Shown here: piece by piece, positions 6,635 to 8,418 of the stretch | How the letters are laid out: each line of letters opens with the position of its first letter | Numbering within the stretch: the first letter of the stretch is position 1 | DNA from: CAYHPY01 sp964358485 | GTDB taxonomy: Bacteria; Elusimicrobiota; Elusimicrobia; UBA1565; UBA9628 | Direction of reading: 5' to 3' | Assembly (NCBI GenBank): GCA_964358485.1 | Contig: CAYHPY010000137.1 | Span: forward strand, 1-8,418 | Length of the DNA: 8,418 bases | Notes under the pieces: model-generated | Database searches by the model: none | Told to the model about the DNA's origin: nothing | The model's input: only the letters and a program-made list of their open reading frames with translations | Made by a program: the position numbers and the translations under genes

Positions 6635-7359
6635 CCGCCAAGACGCTGGCCGCGCCCCTGCGGGCGGCCTTGGAGCATGTCTTCAAGCAGGGGATCTCCG
6701 GCTGCATGCTGGTCGGGGGAACGGCGCTGGCGGGCTATTACGCCGCCCACCGCCGTTCCGATGACATCGACCTGTTCACGGACGGTCCCGCCGGCCAGGA
6801 GGCGGCGGTCTTGGCCGCCGAGTCCTTATCGGGTCAAGGCGCCCAACTGGAAAGACTCCAGCGCTCGGCGCAATTTTACCGGGCGGTTTGCCGATGGCGG
6901 GGCGCGACCTTCACCATCGACGTCGCGCAGCATCCGGGCCTTTTCAAACCGGGCGCCTCGTTTCGTTTGAAAAATGGGGTCACCGTGGCCGCTCTGGAAA
7001 CCCTCCTGGCGATGAAGACGGCGGCCCTGCTCAGCCGCTGCGGGGAGAAGGATCTTTACGACATGCTGTGGCTTCTGGGGCGCTACAAAGATTTGACGTT
7101 GTCGAAGGTCCTGGAGATCGGAGCCGCGGTGGACGCGGGGGTCAGCCCGGAAGGCCTCCTGATCGCGCTGACCGGCTCGTCCCCCTCATTGGAGAGCTGC
7201 GGCTTCTCCAAAGAGATCGGCGTCCCGAGCGCCCAAGTCCATCAGGAAATCACTTCCCTGCGGCGGATGCTGTTAAAAGAACTCGCCGGGCTGGCGGAGA
7301 AACAAAAAGCCCCGCCCATCGGAGAATTGTTGGGAAGAATCCGCCGGTTGGCGGACTAG
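6601..7359 (+). CDS. AbiEii/AbiGii-family nucleotidyltransferase, putative toxin
   Basis: This 252-residue protein has the DNA-polymerase-beta-like nucleotidyltransferase fold of the AbiEii/AbiGii toxin family. Motif 1 is GGTALAGYY (39-47), followed by HRRSDDIDLF (50-59), in which D55 and D57 are the expected metal-binding aspartates. A third acidic residue is D107 in FTIDV. The family's downstream helical motif is present: AMKTAALLSR (137-146), then EKDLYDMLWL (149-158), with K139, R146, D151 and D154. All catalytic positions are intact, so the protein is probably active. Known relatives include AbiEii of phage-defence systems and MenT toxins, which add nucleotides to tRNA 3' ends and block translation. 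The substrate here is unknown. The ATG at 6601 has GGAGAG 3 nt upstream and lies inside the upstream HTH gene, so the two form one transcript. It is convergent with the next gene, and the 36-bp gap shows no clear terminator. Confidence 0.93.
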   Translation: MAPKDRPDPKLAAKTLAAPLRAALEHVFKQGISGCMLVGGTALAGYYAAHRRSDDIDLFTDGPAGQEAAVLAAESLSGQGAQLERLQRSAQFYRAVCRWRGATFTIDVAQHPGLFKPGASFRLKNGVTVAALETLLAMKTAALLSRCGEKDLYDMLWLLGRYKDLTLSKVLEIGAAVDAGVSPEGLLIALTGSSPSLESCGFSKEIGVPSAQVHQEITSLRRMLLKELAGLAEKQKAPPIGELLGRIRRLAD

Positions 7360-7395
7360 TCAAGTCGGCGCTATCAGCGGGGACGCCGGCCGGAG

Positions 7396-7857
7396 CTAGG
7401 ACCACCCGTCGTCGTAGGTGGGGTTGCGGGCCACGCCCGCTTCTCCGGCCGCCACGGGAACCGGGGCCGGCGCCGCGGGCTTGACCGTGACGGGCTCGGT
7501 TTCGAACGCCCAGACCTTGGCCGAAGCCGCTTCCGGGGCCGGCGCGACTTCCACCGGGGCATGCAGGCGGTGCTCCACGGCGTCCATCTCCCGGAGCGCC
7601 TCCCGGCGCTTGTCGATCATGCGGGTGGTGAGCTCGGTGGGGCGGGCCTTCTCCTTTTCCATCAGAATGTCCTCGGTCAGGTGCACATGGTTCATGCGCC
7701 GGCCGCGGTAGGCGTCCTTGACGTAGGTCTCGAGATCCTCGACGGCGTCCCAGTCCACGAAAAGGCGGTCGAGCAGAACTTTCATAAGGAGCCCGATGCC
7801 GAGCATCCCGAGAGCCATCGTGCCCACGAACTTGAGGTACATTGTCATCGTATCCAT
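7396..7857 (-). CDS. Small single-pass membrane protein with charged helix and Pro/Ala-rich tail, unknown function
   Basis: I do not recognise this 153-residue protein. It begins MDTMTMYLKF and has one hydrophobic membrane segment at about 9-33. A charged region follows (about 34-100), likely helical, with many Glu, Lys and Arg between 63 and 98 (possibly a short coiled coil). A Pro/Ala/Val-rich, probably disordered tail (about 100-140) ends in NPTYDDGWS. The N-terminus probably faces out, with the charged part in the cytoplasm, but I cannot prove this. The frame is open further upstream to an ATG at 7947. That longer version would run through a transcription terminator and lacks a ribosome-binding site. 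The ATG at 7857 is preceded by GAGGG at a spacing of 8 and begins the hydrophobic helix, so it is preferred. A possible -10 (TACACT on the minus strand, 7877-7882) has no good -35. Confidence 0.75.
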   Translation of the reverse strand: MDTMTMYLKFVGTMALGMLGIGLLMKVLLDRLFVDWDAVEDLETYVKDAYRGRRMNHVHLTEDILMEKEKARPTELTTRMIDKRREALREMDAVEHRLHAPVEVAPAPEAASAKVWAFETEPVTVKPAAPAPVPVAAGEAGVARNPTYDDGWS

Positions 7858-7905
7858 TTTATCTACCCTCACCATTAGTGTAGACTCCGAACCGGTTTTT
7901 AGGGG

Positions 7906-7941
7906 GGGTCCCCAGGCCCAGACGGAAAAAACAGGGGACCC
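7906..7941. repeat. Inverted repeat between the MFS and small membrane-protein genes
   Basis: The 8-bp arms GGGTCCCC (7906-7913) and GGGGACCC (7934-7941) are perfect inverted complements with a 20-bp spacer. The element lies between the MFS terminator and the start of the small membrane-protein gene. It could form a hairpin in a leader RNA or be a protein-binding site. It is not a standard terminator, because no T-run follows on either strand. Confidence 0.4.
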
Positions 7942-7945
7942 ATAC

Positions 7946-7967
7946 AAAAATAGGCCCTTTGGCCTAT
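7946..7967 (-). terminator. Rho-independent terminator after the MFS gene
   Basis: On the minus strand a 7-bp stem ATAGGCC/GGCCTAT with a 4-nt loop AAAG is followed directly by a T-run. The upstream arm overlaps the TAG stop codon of the MFS gene (7964-7966). The stem is compact and the T-run is correctly placed, so termination of the MFS transcript here is likely. The small membrane-protein gene then needs its own promoter. Confidence 0.85.
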
Positions 7968-8418
7968 ATAGAACCGGTAACAGGATGCAGATTGGCCGCG
8001 GGCTGGGCCCGGGTCAACACTCCGGGAAGTCGCTTTAAATGCAGCAAACCCGCAAACACGCAAATAACGGCCTCTACTATAACGGTCCATCTGGGGCCGA
8101 TCCGGGAGGCCATGGCCCCCACCAGGAAGGCCCCGACCGGGGAAATACCCAGGAAAAGCATGGAATAAAAGCTCATGACCCGCCCCCGGTAGGCGTCGCT
8201 GGAAAGCTCCTGAAGCAAGGTATTGACCCCCGCCAGGACCTGGATGGCGGCCAGGCCCATGACCCAGAGGCAGACGCAGGAAACCCAGAAAATCGTGGAA
8301 ATGGCCAAGCCGATCAGCCCAAAACCGAATAAAGCCACCCCGCCCGCGATCATGCACCCCCAACCCCCCGGAAGCCCCCCGCCGGCCAAAAACCAGGCCC
8401 CCCCCCGGGGCCCCCCCC
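7964..8418 (-). CDS. MFS transporter, C-terminal part (5' end cut by window edge)
   Basis: This is the C-terminal third of a major facilitator superfamily permease. Numbering is from a TTG codon at 8389. Four hydrophobic segments are visible (about 13-33, 35-57, 72-95 and 101-117), corresponding to helices 9-12. The stretch SSDAYRGRVMSFYSM (63-77), then GISPVGAFLVG (81-91), matches the loop and helix 11 of the MFS_3/enterobactin-exporter-like group of drug and siderophore exporters, where an RGRVMS motif is typical. The frame is open to the window end (8418) and a full permease has about 400 residues, so the start lies beyond the window. The TTG is not a real start. Substrate is unknown. The last bases (8361-8418) are rich in C runs and translate to a Gly/Pro-rich string, so sequence errors near the edge are possible. 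A terminator follows the stop codon. Confidence 0.88.
   Translation of the reverse strand, partial: GGPRGGAWFLAGGGLPGGWGCMIAGGVALFGFGLIGLAISTIFWVSCVCLWVMGLAAIQVLAGVNTLLQELSSDAYRGRVMSFYSMLFLGISPVGAFLVGAMASRIGPRWTVIVEAVICVFAGLLHLKRLPGVLTRAQPAANLHPVTGSI

Noticed and set aside
7360..7395. Short GC-rich hairpin between the AbiEii gene and the convergent membrane-protein gene
   Set aside because: The stems are only 4-5 bp and no T-run follows on either strand, so a terminator is not supported.
7858..7947. N-terminal extension of the small membrane protein to the ATG at 7947
   Set aside because: It would run through the inverted repeat and begin at the base of the MFS terminator; the ATG at 7857 has GAGGG upstream and begins directly before the membrane helix.
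7889..7978. Repeated 8-mer GAACCGGT at 7889-7896 and 7971-7978
   Set aside because: The match is short and easily due to chance; the second copy lies in the end of the MFS coding region.

Overview
The window is 8.4 kb of GC-rich DNA from a Gram-negative bacterium. This is supported by an exported protein with an outer-membrane beta-barrel-like C-terminus and by near-consensus sigma70-type promoter elements. The codon third positions are strongly G/C. I cannot name the phylum from the sequence; a GC-rich uncultured lineage such as Elusimicrobiota is only a guess. Both ends cut genes, and the last ~60 bases are dominated by runs of C, as at the edge of an assembled contig.

Region 1 (2-2240, + strand) holds a zinc/cadmium-type cation diffusion facilitator with an unusual N-terminal HEAT-repeat domain. 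Its start lies left of the window. It is followed 22 bp later by a small exported protein that looks like an outer-membrane beta-barrel.

Region 2 (2241-6029, - strand) is a tight three-gene operon, read right to left. It contains a compact YgfK-like iron-sulfur oxidoreductase, a class I PLP aminotransferase overlapping it by 14 nt, and a small exported protein of unknown function whose Shine-Dalgarno overlaps the aminotransferase stop codon. The oxidoreductase keeps the TIM-barrel and the two [4Fe-4S] motifs of YgfK. It lacks the large central FAD/NAD(P)H (GltD-like) module, so it resembles PreA in layout. It presumably takes electrons from a separate protein.

Region 3 (6030-7359) begins with an AT-rich divergent promoter island containing a palindrome and a near-perfect TTGACA-N17-TATACT promoter. 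The predicted transcription start falls on a GTG start codon, so the mRNA may be leaderless. The two genes behind it overlap: an XRE-type helix-turn-helix protein with a conserved-looking C-terminal domain, and an AbiEii-family nucleotidyltransferase. Together they look like a toxin-antitoxin or abortive-infection module. The antitoxin candidate is of XRE type rather than the classical AbiEi type.

Region 4 (7396-8418, - strand) holds a small single-pass membrane protein with a charged helix and a Pro/Ala-rich tail. Upstream of it is the C-terminal third of an MFS transporter, cut by the window end, which is followed by a clear Rho-independent terminator. No rRNA, tRNA, CRISPR array or insertion sequence was seen, and no gene-free stretch exceeds about 130 bp.
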